From NCBI RefSeq assembly GCF_900109225.1, contig NZ_FNZK01000016.1:61035-125034 (forward strand): DNA of 64,000 bases. Reading direction: 5' to 3'. Origin of the DNA: Propionispira arboris. Its GTDB lineage: Bacteria; Bacillota; Negativicutes; Selenomonadales; Selenomonadaceae. Below are positions 26,158 to 33,833 of the stretch, piece by piece (positions within the stretch are counted from its first letter, which is position 1; each line of letters starts with the position of its first letter). A model generated the notes under the pieces. It did no database searches. It was not told the origin of the DNA and saw nothing but the letters and a program-made list of their open reading frames with translations. Made by a program: the position numbers and the translations under genes.

Positions 26158-26198
26158 TCTTTTGCCATAAAAAATATGAATTTTCAATTCTTAAAAAA

Positions 26199-26222
26199 AA
26201 ATCCTGTATTTTACAGGATTTA
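26199..26222 (-). terminator. Terminator of the polyol PTS operon (after deoC)
   Basis: AAATCCTGTA pairs with TACAGGATTT with a 3-nt loop; the minus strand continues with a long T-run. Confidence 0.88.
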
Positions 26223-26270
26223 AAGAAACCAATCGTTCTTATTTAATTATCGTACCACTATAAAGCAAAA

Positions 26271-26942
26271 TCAATAATCACCATTTATTTTTTCTCCAGT
26301 GATTATTTTAACTGCATTGCTTGTACCCAGGCGGCTTGCACCAGCATCCAGCATCGCACAAGCATCCTGCCAGGATCGTATGCCGCCAGCGGCTTTGATT
26401 TTAATCGAATCTCCCGTCACCAACTTCAGAAGTTTGATATCTTCAATCGTTGCGCCACCGCCATTGAACCCCGTTGCTGTTTTAACATAATCGGCGCCGG
26501 CTTCCATAATAATGTTGCAAGCTGTCACTTTTTCCGTCTTAGACAGCAATGCGGTTTCAATAATAACTTTTGTCAAATGACCACTAGCTGCTTTTACCAC
26601 CGCAGCAATATCCTGTTTGACAACATCGTACTCTTGAGATTTCAAAGCACCAAGATTAATCAGCATATCAATTTCTACTGCACCATTTTCAATCGCTTCT
26701 GCCGTTTCAGCAATCTTAGTGTGTGTTGTCGCTCCACCCAAAGAGAATCCAATCGGAGCACCGACCTTAATACCATGTGGTGACAACAACTTTACTGCAT
26801 AGGGTATCCAGTACGGATTGACAAAAACTGTCTTGAAGCCATATTGAATCGTTTCCTCACAAAAGGTTTTGATGTCCGTTCGGCTGGCCGTCGGTCTCAG
26901 CAATGTTGAATCCAATACAGCAAGCATAGCTTCTTTATTCAT
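26271..26942 (-). CDS. deoC: Deoxyribose-phosphate aldolase
   Basis: This 223-residue class I aldolase splits 2-deoxyribose 5-phosphate into acetaldehyde and glyceraldehyde 3-phosphate. The Schiff-base lysine is in YVKTATGFNGGGAT (about residue 150); the second active-site lysine is in IKIKAAGGIRS (about residue 180), and EIDMLINLGALKS holds the conserved Asp. The ATG at 26942 has GAGGTG 7 nt upstream. The upstream stop (rpiB, 26954) is 12 bp away, so it is the last gene of the polyol operon. Its presence with RpiB and transketolase points to pentose-phosphate end products. Confidence 0.92.
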   Translation of the reverse strand: MNKEAMLAVLDSTLLRPTASRTDIKTFCEETIQYGFKTVFVNPYWIPYAVKLLSPHGIKVGAPIGFSLGGATTHTKIAETAEAIENGAVEIDMLINLGALKSQEYDVVKQDIAAVVKAASGHLTKVIIETALLSKTEKVTACNIIMEAGADYVKTATGFNGGGATIEDIKLLKLVTGDSIKIKAAGGIRSWQDACAMLDAGASRLGTSNAVKIITGEKINGDY

Positions 26943-26953
26943 TGAATCACACC

Positions 26954-27409
26954 TCATTTGTGTTTATTCGCTTCATAATCGGCAATATATTGAATTCGCC
27001 TTTCATGTTTCCCACCTAAAAACTCTGTATTCAGCCAGACGGAAGCAATTTCCCACCCCATAGCTGGAGAAATGACCCGTGCTCCCATACATAACACATT
27101 TGCATTATTATGTTCCCGCGTCGCTTTCGCTGAGAACAAATCATGTACCAACGATGCTCGAATTCCTGGCACTTTATTGGCCATAATCGACATGCCTATA
27201 CCAGTACCACAAACCAAAAGTCCTTGTTTAGAAACATCGACTGCTACCGTCTCCGCTACCAACTGGGCAATCGGTGAAAAATCGACGGGTTCTTCACTAT
27301 AGGTACCTTTATCTTCAATACAAAAGCCCTGCTGCTTCAATTGATGAATTAAATACGTTTTCATTGAAAACCCTGCATGATCACTGCCAATTACAATTGT
27401 TTTTTGCAT
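26954..27409 (-). CDS. rpiB: Ribose-5-phosphate isomerase B
   Basis: This 151-residue protein belongs to the RpiB/LacAB family that interconverts ribose 5-phosphate and ribulose 5-phosphate. IGSDHAGFSMKTYL is the N-terminal signature, GLLVCGTGIGMSIMANKVPGIRA the anion-binding loop (its Cys is the usual catalytic base), and NVLCMGARVISP follows. LacA/LacB forms need paired subunits, and only one gene is here, supporting RpiB. The ATG at 27409 has GGGG 7 nt upstream; a GTG four codons earlier is less likely. A 215-bp gap separates it from the dehydrogenase upstream, with no terminator seen there. Confidence 0.9.
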   Translation of the reverse strand: MQKTIVIGSDHAGFSMKTYLIHQLKQQGFCIEDKGTYSEEPVDFSPIAQLVAETVAVDVSKQGLLVCGTGIGMSIMANKVPGIRASLVHDLFSAKATREHNNANVLCMGARVISPAMGWEIASVWLNTEFLGGKHERRIQYIADYEANKHK

Positions 27410-27624
27410 ACTGCACCCCACATTTATTATGGATTTTTCTTATATTTATATAAAACGAACTTGGTATCTCGTAAATAATCAAAATAAAAATTTATTTTCT
27501 GTTAAAGATGAAACTGAACATACTACATTCTAAAATTTTCCATTGAGCTCAATAACTGCAGAATAACCTGCAAGCTGATGTATCATCCGGCCGAAATCTA
27601 CAACAGGAATTATTTATTAAAAAT

Positions 27625-28656
27625 TTACGCTAAGGGTTCCAAAGCAATTTTAATGGCTTCCCCGCTTTTTAAGAGTTTGTATGCTTTATCCCATTCATCA
27701 ATTTTCATTTTATGTGTAATCATTGCTGCCGCTTGAATAGCCCCACTGTTCATAAGATCCAATGTTGGTTCCCAATCATGTGTATTTTGGCTTCGACTGC
27801 CTGAAACAACAAGTTCCTTTTGGATTATTTTTGAAAAATCAACTACCACTTCATTTTTGGCAAAAATACCAACTTGAATATATTGCCCTTGTTTCCTTAA
27901 TAAATCCATGCCCATCTGCATAGATGGTACTACTCCCGTACAATCGAAACAAATATCTGCACCATAACCTTCTGTTAATCCATCAATCACCGTTCTCGGA
28001 CTTTCCGTTTGTATATCTACCGTATAATCAATCCCCAAGGTTTTCGCTTCAGCCAGACGTTTTGCATCTTGACTAAGACCCGTCATAACAACCGTACCAC
28101 CTTTTGCTTTAACAATTTGTGCCACTAACAGCCCAATTGGTCCGGGGCCAAGTACCAGAACAATATCCTTTTGATGGATCGTTGCTTTATCAACGCCATG
28201 GTATGCACAAGCTGCCGCTTCGGTGATCGATGCATCTAAAAATGTTACATTTTCCGGCAGACGGTGTACACTTTCCTTTCGAGCAATGACATAATTCGTA
28301 AAAGCTCCGTCTTGCTGCGTACCAATACCTTTACGAGTTGCACAAAGATTATATTTTTTTTCTTTGCAATAACGGCAGGTTCCGCAAATTTCAAATGTTG
28401 TTTCCGATGTAACACGATCTCCTATTTTAAAATCTTTTACATTAGCACCCAGTTCAACAATTTCACCAGCAAATTCATGACCTAACGTTACTGGGGCAGC
28501 TACTTTATAATTGCCCTCAAATGTATGGATATCTGAACCACAAATACCCGCATATTTCACTTTTATTTTAACCTGATCCGCATTTATTTGCGGTTCTTCA
28601 CGTTCAATTACTTCTAAGTTTCCTGCACCTAAAGCCGTCTTTACTAACGCTTTCAT
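27625..28656 (-). CDS. Zinc-dependent polyol (phosphate) dehydrogenase 2
   Basis: This 343-residue medium-chain dehydrogenase has catalytic zinc ligands in YAGICGSDIHTFEG and LGHEFAGEIVELG, and the structural zinc motif CGTCRYCKEKKYNLC (about residues 92-106). The NAD fold motif is VLGPGPIGLLVAQIVKAKGG. It resembles sorbitol/threonine-type dehydrogenases. It is the fourth catabolic gene after the transporter and probably oxidises an alditol phosphate to a ketose phosphate. Two different dehydrogenases in one operon suggest either two substrates or an isomer-shuffling step. Confidence 0.85.
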   Translation of the reverse strand: MKALVKTALGAGNLEVIEREEPQINADQVKIKVKYAGICGSDIHTFEGNYKVAAPVTLGHEFAGEIVELGANVKDFKIGDRVTSETTFEICGTCRYCKEKKYNLCATRKGIGTQQDGAFTNYVIARKESVHRLPENVTFLDASITEAAACAYHGVDKATIHQKDIVLVLGPGPIGLLVAQIVKAKGGTVVMTGLSQDAKRLAEAKTLGIDYTVDIQTESPRTVIDGLTEGYGADICFDCTGVVPSMQMGMDLLRKQGQYIQVGIFAKNEVVVDFSKIIQKELVVSGSRSQNTHDWEPTLDLMNSGAIQAAAMITHKMKIDEWDKAYKLLKSGEAIKIALEPLA

Positions 28657-28731
28657 AATTATCCCTCCATGAAGTCGAACTTATAAATTTAGCATTTTTA
28701 TCACGATTGATGTAAGCCATATCCACGACAC

Positions 28732-29655
28732 TCAACGCAAAAACTTTGCCGCTTTTATAATATCTATTTCTGTTAATTCATATTTTTCCAAAAGTTCTGT
28801 TGGTGAACCCGAACAACCAAACTGATCCTTTACCCCAACCATTGCTATTTTAACGGGATAATGCTGTGAAACAACTTCACTAACGGCACTGCCAAGTCCA
28901 CCAATCACACTATGCTCTTCTGCTGTTACAATTTTGCCGGTAAGTTTCGCTGTTTCCAGAATCAATGCTTCATCAATTGGTTTAATGGTATGAATATTGA
29001 TAACCCTGGCTTCAATACCTTCTTGGTGTAATTTTTCCGCGGCTGCCAGAGCCTTCGCAACCATAATTCCGGTTGCAATAATTCCGACAGACTTACCTTC
29101 ACGCAGCACTTCACCTTTACCCCAATTAAACTGGTATCCTGCATCATGCAAGTCCGGCGTTGCTGCTCTGCCAAGACGAATATACACGGGTCCATAATAT
29201 TGTACCGCTGCCTTAATTGCTTCTTCTGCTTCTTTTCCATCGGATGGATTGATCACCGTCATGTTAGGAATGCTGCGCATCAAAGCAATATCTTCAATCG
29301 CCTGATGACTTCCGCCATCTTCACCAACTGTTACGCCGGCATGCGTTGCGGCAATTTTCACATTTAATTTTGGATAAGCAATGGAATTACGAACTTGCTC
29401 AAAAGCACGACCTGCGGCAAACATGGCAAATGTACTAGCAATTGGTATCTTACCGCAAGTCGCAAGACCCGCTGCCGTTCCCATCATGTCCTGCTCGGAA
29501 ATCCCCATATCAAAGTAACGCTCCGGCGCCACTTTTTTAAATACAATTGATTTTGTAGCATTGCCTAAATCCGCATCTAAAACTACGACTTTCGGATTTT
29601 TGCTTAACTCTTCCTGCAAGACTTTTGCATAAGCTTCTCTTGTTGCTGCTCCCAT
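28732..29655 (-). CDS. Transketolase, C-terminal subunit
   Basis: This 307-residue protein contains the pyrimidine-binding and C-terminal domains of transketolase. GISEQDMMGTAAGLATCGK holds the catalytic Glu that activates the thiamine diphosphate, and THAGVTVGEDGGSHQAIEDIALMR is the substrate loop. Its ATG overlaps the stop of the N-terminal subunit (TAATG), so the halves are coupled and should make one enzyme. It would exchange two-carbon units between ketose and aldose phosphates, draining a pentulose phosphate. Confidence 0.93.
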   Translation of the reverse strand: MGAATREAYAKVLQEELSKNPKVVVLDADLGNATKSIVFKKVAPERYFDMGISEQDMMGTAAGLATCGKIPIASTFAMFAAGRAFEQVRNSIAYPKLNVKIAATHAGVTVGEDGGSHQAIEDIALMRSIPNMTVINPSDGKEAEEAIKAAVQYYGPVYIRLGRAATPDLHDAGYQFNWGKGEVLREGKSVGIIATGIMVAKALAAAEKLHQEGIEARVINIHTIKPIDEALILETAKLTGKIVTAEEHSVIGGLGSAVSEVVSQHYPVKIAMVGVKDQFGCSGSPTELLEKYELTEIDIIKAAKFLR

Positions 29656-30476
29656 TATTTTTCACCGCTTTCTAATTCTGCAACAGCTTGATCGCGTTGC
29701 TCAAGGCTAGGCGCTTTACCATGCCACCCCACTTGATTTTCCATAAACGATACACCCTTACCTTTGATTGTTTCAGCAACAATAGCTGTTGGTTTGCCCT
29801 TTATAGTTTGTGCCATCGTAATGGCTGCTTCAATCTGTTCATAATCATGTCCATTAATTTCAATTACATTCCAGCCAAATGCCCTAAATTTTTCTGGAAT
29901 TGGATTTACACCCATGATTTCATCATTTGAACCATCAATCTGCAAACCATTATGGTCAATAAACAACGTCAAATGATCAAGTTTATAATGCGCACTGCTC
30001 ATGGCCGCTTCCCAAATCTGACCTTCTTGTATTTCTCCATCCCCGGCAATAGCATAAACTCGATAATCTTTTCCATCTAATTTTCCTGCCATAGCCATGC
30101 CATTTGCTACGGACAGACCCTGCCCCAAAGACCCGGTAGACATGTCGACACCAGGTGTTCCTTTCATGTCAGGATGACCCTGGAGCATCGCGCCACATTT
30201 GCGCAATTTAAGCAGTTCTTCTTTTTTAAAAAATCCTCTTTCAGCAAGGACCGCATAAAGCCCTGGTGCACCGTGTCCTTTCGATAAAACCAAACGATCG
30301 CGATTTTCCCATTTAGGATTTTTTATATCTATATTCATCTTCTCAAAATAAAGTACCGTTAAAATATCCACCATTGAAAGCGATCCACCAGGATGTCCTG
30401 ACTTTGCCTCCGCCAGCATCTTAATAATATTGATGCGTACATTCTGAGCGATTTTTTTCAAGTTCAATGTATCCAT
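29655..30476 (-). CDS. Transketolase, N-terminal subunit
   Basis: The 273-residue N-terminal half binds the TPP diphosphate and Mg2+: AKSGHPGGSLSMVDILTVLY near residue 22-41 and GDGEIQEGQIWEAAMSSAHYKL near 147-168 with the metal ligands. The ATG at 30476 follows GGAGG by 5 nt; a start five codons earlier overlaps the previous gene. Split transketolases of this type often sit in dedicated sugar operons (pentitols, ribitol, apulose phosphate) rather than replacing the housekeeping enzyme. Confidence 0.93.
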   Translation of the reverse strand: MDTLNLKKIAQNVRINIIKMLAEAKSGHPGGSLSMVDILTVLYFEKMNIDIKNPKWENRDRLVLSKGHGAPGLYAVLAERGFFKKEELLKLRKCGAMLQGHPDMKGTPGVDMSTGSLGQGLSVANGMAMAGKLDGKDYRVYAIAGDGEIQEGQIWEAAMSSAHYKLDHLTLFIDHNGLQIDGSNDEIMGVNPIPEKFRAFGWNVIEINGHDYEQIEAAITMAQTIKGKPTAIVAETIKGKGVSFMENQVGWHGKAPSLEQRDQAVAELESGEK

Positions 30477-30487
30477 AACAGCCTCCA

Positions 30488-31528
30488 TCACTCTACAACT
30501 AATAAAATTTTATTATATTCTTCTTTGCGCCCTTTAATCATCGAAAAAGCAGCCTCTACCTCAGACAACGCAAAACGATGTGAAATCAATTTTTCAAGTT
30601 CAATCCTGCCATCCTGGATGTATTCAATACTCTTTTCCCATGCGGCTCCCGGGAATGGTGCAGAATAAGAATTCCAAAACCCTTTCAGCGTCAATTCATG
30701 GCGAAATATACTTTCAAACGATTTTTCTTTCAATAGAATATCACTGCGGGCAATACCAAGATAGCCGACTTTACCACGTTTTTTAGTCACCACAAGACAC
30801 TGCTCTTGTGTGATTTTTGATCCGGCAGTTTCCATGGAAATATCAACTCCCACCCCGCCTGTTAATTCCAAAATTTCTTTTTCAACATCTGTTTTTAAAC
30901 CATTGATACAATAATCCGCCCCCAAAGCTTTGGCTTCGGCAAGTTTTCGTTCCGAAATATCAACTGCAATAATACGGCGTACACCATAAATCTTACACCA
31001 CTGTAAAACAAGTTGACCAATTGTTCCCATACCTAAAATTGCCACTGTATCACCCATTTTAGGTGCAATTCCCAAAACTCCATAGGCTGCTACTGCACAG
31101 GGTTCAATCAAGGCCGCTTTTTGCAGTTCAATGGAACCAGTACGCAAAACATTCGCTGCCGGAACCTTAACATATTGAGCATATCCCCCGGGGACATCAG
31201 CACCAAGCATCGTGATATCATCACAAACAGAATAAAATCCCGATTTACAATTAATACATTCTCCACATGGAATCAATGGCTGGGCAACAACGGCTTCGTC
31301 TACCGAAAATTCTTTAACATTTGCGCCTGTTTCAACAATTGTGCCAGCAAATTCATGTCCCGGTACGCCCGGAACCGGATATTTCCAGTTTTGCAAAATA
31401 CGCGGACTGTCTGAACCGCAAATTCCACAGGCACTTACTTTGATAATGACATCATCTATTCCACACTCCGGATCCGTGATGTCCCCGTAACGGATATCAC
31501 CCGTTCCATAAATTACTGCTGCTTTCAT
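30488..31528 (-). CDS. Galactitol-1-phosphate 5-dehydrogenase-like zinc dehydrogenase (GatD type)
   Basis: This 346-residue MDR enzyme has catalytic zinc motifs ACGICGSDSPRILQ and PGHEFAGTIVETG, the structural zinc set CGECINCKSGFYSVC, and the NAD motif LGMGTIGQLVLQW. The late GFWNSYSAPFPGAAWEKSIEYI segment is the GatD hallmark. It would oxidise the alditol phosphate delivered by the adjacent galactitol-family PTS. No tagatose-6-phosphate kinase or tagatose-bisphosphate aldolase follows, so the real substrate may be a pentitol phosphate. The ATG at 31528 (MKAAVIYG) is preferred over an upstream GTG. Confidence 0.87.
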   Translation of the reverse strand: MKAAVIYGTGDIRYGDITDPECGIDDVIIKVSACGICGSDSPRILQNWKYPVPGVPGHEFAGTIVETGANVKEFSVDEAVVAQPLIPCGECINCKSGFYSVCDDITMLGADVPGGYAQYVKVPAANVLRTGSIELQKAALIEPCAVAAYGVLGIAPKMGDTVAILGMGTIGQLVLQWCKIYGVRRIIAVDISERKLAEAKALGADYCINGLKTDVEKEILELTGGVGVDISMETAGSKITQEQCLVVTKKRGKVGYLGIARSDILLKEKSFESIFRHELTLKGFWNSYSAPFPGAAWEKSIEYIQDGRIELEKLISHRFALSEVEAAFSMIKGRKEEYNKILLVVE

Positions 31529-31566
31529 CTTCAGCACTTCCTATCCTTTATTTATACCAAGAGATG

Positions 31567-31619
31567 AAAGAGTACTTTCCTGCTGCATAGCTGCCAATTT
31601 TACAACTTTAAAGTACTCT
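31567..31619 (-). other. Intercistronic stem-loop in the PTS operon
   Basis: AAGAGTACTTT and AAAGTACTCTT form an 11-bp stem around a 31-nt loop between the IIC and dehydrogenase genes. There is no T-run on the minus strand, so it may stabilise or process the mRNA rather than end it. Confidence 0.4.
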
Positions 31620-31687
31620 TTGACCTGCTTAAAAATTTAAAACTTATATTTGTTTCACACTAAGTCGATTGATAAACCCTTTTCAAC

Positions 31688-32950
31688 TTATATTAATTGG
31701 AATATTTTAATCACGATCCAGTTTAAGAAATTACCACCCATATCTAAACTTGAAATCATGGACGTTCCTTCCGGCATCGTAAATTGTGCCAGAAGTGCTG
31801 CTTGCGTATGGAACGACGCAATGTTCGTTGCCATTAACAATGCCAATCCCATAACGATCGTGCCTGCGATAACGGAATGAACGATATTGCCTCGTGCTGC
31901 ACCAACTATAAAAGCAACGTAAAAACAAATTGTCGCCAAATCACCAAACGGAAGCACTTGATTTCCTGGTAAAATAACAGCTAAAAACAAGGTAATAGGA
32001 ACCAATACCAGTGCTGTTGCGATTACAGCAGGATGACCTACGGCCACTGCCGCATCCAACCCAATCGTAAGATTTCTGTCCTTACCAAAATTCTTACTTT
32101 GCAAAAACTCTCTAACAGATTCTGAAACAGGGATCAACCCTTCCATTAATATTTTAACCATACGTGGCATTAAGAACATAACGCCCGCCATGGAAACACC
32201 AATTTGTAAGATTTTATCCAATCCATAGCCAGCAAGAATCCCCAGCAGCATACCAAGAATAAGTCCCATCATCAACGGTTCACCAAAAATACCAAAGCGT
32301 TTCTGAATCGTATCCGGATCAGCTTTTAAATTTTTAATTCCAGGAATTTTTTGCACGAGTTTAACGATAGGTATCCCGATAAGACCACAGGCAGCTGTTG
32401 AACCAGTTGGTAAAGATACACCATCCAGTCCAAAAAACTTCTGAACCATTGGTGCGGTTTTATCAGCAATTTTCAAAACAGCAATTTCATATAAAATACC
32501 AGCTAAAATAGCAAGCAGCCAATTACCATTTGTTAATACGTAGACGGTGGCTGAGGCTGAGGCGAAATGCCAATAATTCCATATATCAATATCGACTACA
32601 TTTGTACATTTTGTTATGAGCAAAACAATATTTACTAACATACAAATCGGAATCATGATTGCAGCCACTGGAGAAGCCCATGTTATAGCGGCCGCTGCCG
32701 GCCAGCCTACATCTATAATATTCAAAACCAAACCAAATCTTGTAACCATTTGTTGTGCCGCACCGCCCAAATTCGTTACAAGTAAATTAATGACCAGATT
32801 AATACCAACAAAGCCAACACCAATTGTTATCCCAGATCGAAATGCTTTTTTGAAACCTTGTCCAAATGCCATCCCTATTAAGGTAATTACGATTGGTAAC
32901 ATAACAGTAGGCCCTAAGTTCAAAATAAATTGTACGGACTCTAATAACAT
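31688..32950 (-). CDS. PTS galactitol-family IIC component
   Basis: This 420-residue membrane protein is the sugar channel of a GatC-family PTS. LLESVQFILNLGPTVMLPIVITLIGMAFGQGFKKAFRSGITIGVGFVGINLV is typical of the N-terminus (positions 1-50), with roughly ten further hydrophobic segments. Partner IIB and IIA genes are immediately upstream. AGGAGG precedes the ATG by 7 nt. Members of this family carry galactitol, but also ribitol, arabitol and xylitol in lactobacilli, so the substrate is best stated as a polyol. Confidence 0.9.
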   Translation of the reverse strand: MLLESVQFILNLGPTVMLPIVITLIGMAFGQGFKKAFRSGITIGVGFVGINLVINLLVTNLGGAAQQMVTRFGLVLNIIDVGWPAAAAITWASPVAAIMIPICMLVNIVLLITKCTNVVDIDIWNYWHFASASATVYVLTNGNWLLAILAGILYEIAVLKIADKTAPMVQKFFGLDGVSLPTGSTAACGLIGIPIVKLVQKIPGIKNLKADPDTIQKRFGIFGEPLMMGLILGMLLGILAGYGLDKILQIGVSMAGVMFLMPRMVKILMEGLIPVSESVREFLQSKNFGKDRNLTIGLDAAVAVGHPAVIATALVLVPITLFLAVILPGNQVLPFGDLATICFYVAFIVGAARGNIVHSVIAGTIVMGLALLMATNIASFHTQAALLAQFTMPEGTSMISSLDMGGNFLNWIVIKIFQLI

Positions 32951-33019
32951 ATTATTTCCTCCTACTATACTTAAATTAGACCTTTAAAAATAATGCATTT
33001 TACATAAATATCCCTGTTT

Positions 33020-33304
33020 TTATTTTAATGCGTCAAGAATTTCCTGATCAATTTTACCGGGATTGATATTTGTTAAATAGTTTACAGCCTTCACTACAGG
33101 AATTTTATAGGCTCTTGATAAGATGGTAGTTGTCACTAAAAGATCCGCTTGCTCTTCATAGCTTCCTACTTCTGTGATTTTACACTGAATAACTTTTGCA
33201 TTAACATGATTAGCAGCCAATAAAGTTTCCACTTTTTGTCCTACAACAGTTGAAGTAGCAATACCTGTACCACAAGCAACTAAGACGATTTTTTGTCTAT
33301 CCAT
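33020..33304 (-). CDS. PTS galactitol-family IIB component
   Basis: This 94-residue cytoplasmic subunit has the phospho-cysteine loop KIVLVACGTGIATSTVVGQKV at the N-terminus (Cys about residue 9-10), typical of GatB. It receives phosphate from IIA and gives it to the sugar. A near-perfect AAGGAGGTGATC ribosome site precedes two tandem ATG codons (33307 and 33304); either is usable. Confidence 0.92.
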   Translation of the reverse strand: MDRQKIVLVACGTGIATSTVVGQKVETLLAANHVNAKVIQCKITEVGSYEEQADLLVTTTILSRAYKIPVVKAVNYLTNINPGKIDQEILDALK

Positions 33305-33362
33305 CATGATCACCTCCTTCCGCTCATAAAATTATATAAACAGTCACTCTATATAAAACTGC

Positions 33363-33833
33363 TTATTTCTCTTCAATGCCTAGTTTGTCTAACATAAACG
33401 ATTTAATGTCTCTCTTGTTTTTTTCTTCAGCTAAATAAGCCAGGGCCGTCTGATCTTGTAAAATTGCCATGAGTTTCTGCAATACTCCAAGCTGAGCATG
33501 CTGTTCTTTCATTGCCATCATAAAGGCCAGCTTAACCGAGATTGTTTCTGTTTCCTCCCCCATAATAACGAAGTCCACCGCTTGCTCAAACCTTGCCATG
33601 CAGATTGTCGGCTCGTTTACATGAACAATATCCGTATGCGGAATCGCTACCCCGTAGCTAGCCGTTGGCAATCCTGTGGCAAATACCTTTTCTCTGGCAA
33701 TTACAGCGCTTTTATAGCTGTCTTTCACATAACCACATTGAAAAAGCTTATCCGCCATCTGGGATAAAATTTCTTCTTTTTCTTTTCCTTTGAGTCCCAA
33801 TAGAATTAAATCTTCATCTATTTTAATTTGCAT
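33363..33833 (-). CDS. PTS galactitol-family IIA component (fructose/mannitol superfamily)
   Basis: This 156-residue domain takes phosphate from HPr. The phospho-His is in GVAIPHTDIVHV (about residues 60-71), preceded by REKVFATGLPTASYG, matching PTS EIIA type 2. It overlaps the 3' end of the LevR-type regulator gene by 11 bp, joining regulator and transporter genes in one operon. A GGGAGG lies 12 nt before the ATG. Confidence 0.92.
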   Translation of the reverse strand: MQIKIDEDLILLGLKGKEKEEILSQMADKLFQCGYVKDSYKSAVIAREKVFATGLPTASYGVAIPHTDIVHVNEPTICMARFEQAVDFVIMGEETETISVKLAFMMAMKEQHAQLGVLQKLMAILQDQTALAYLAEEKNKRDIKSFMLDKLGIEEK

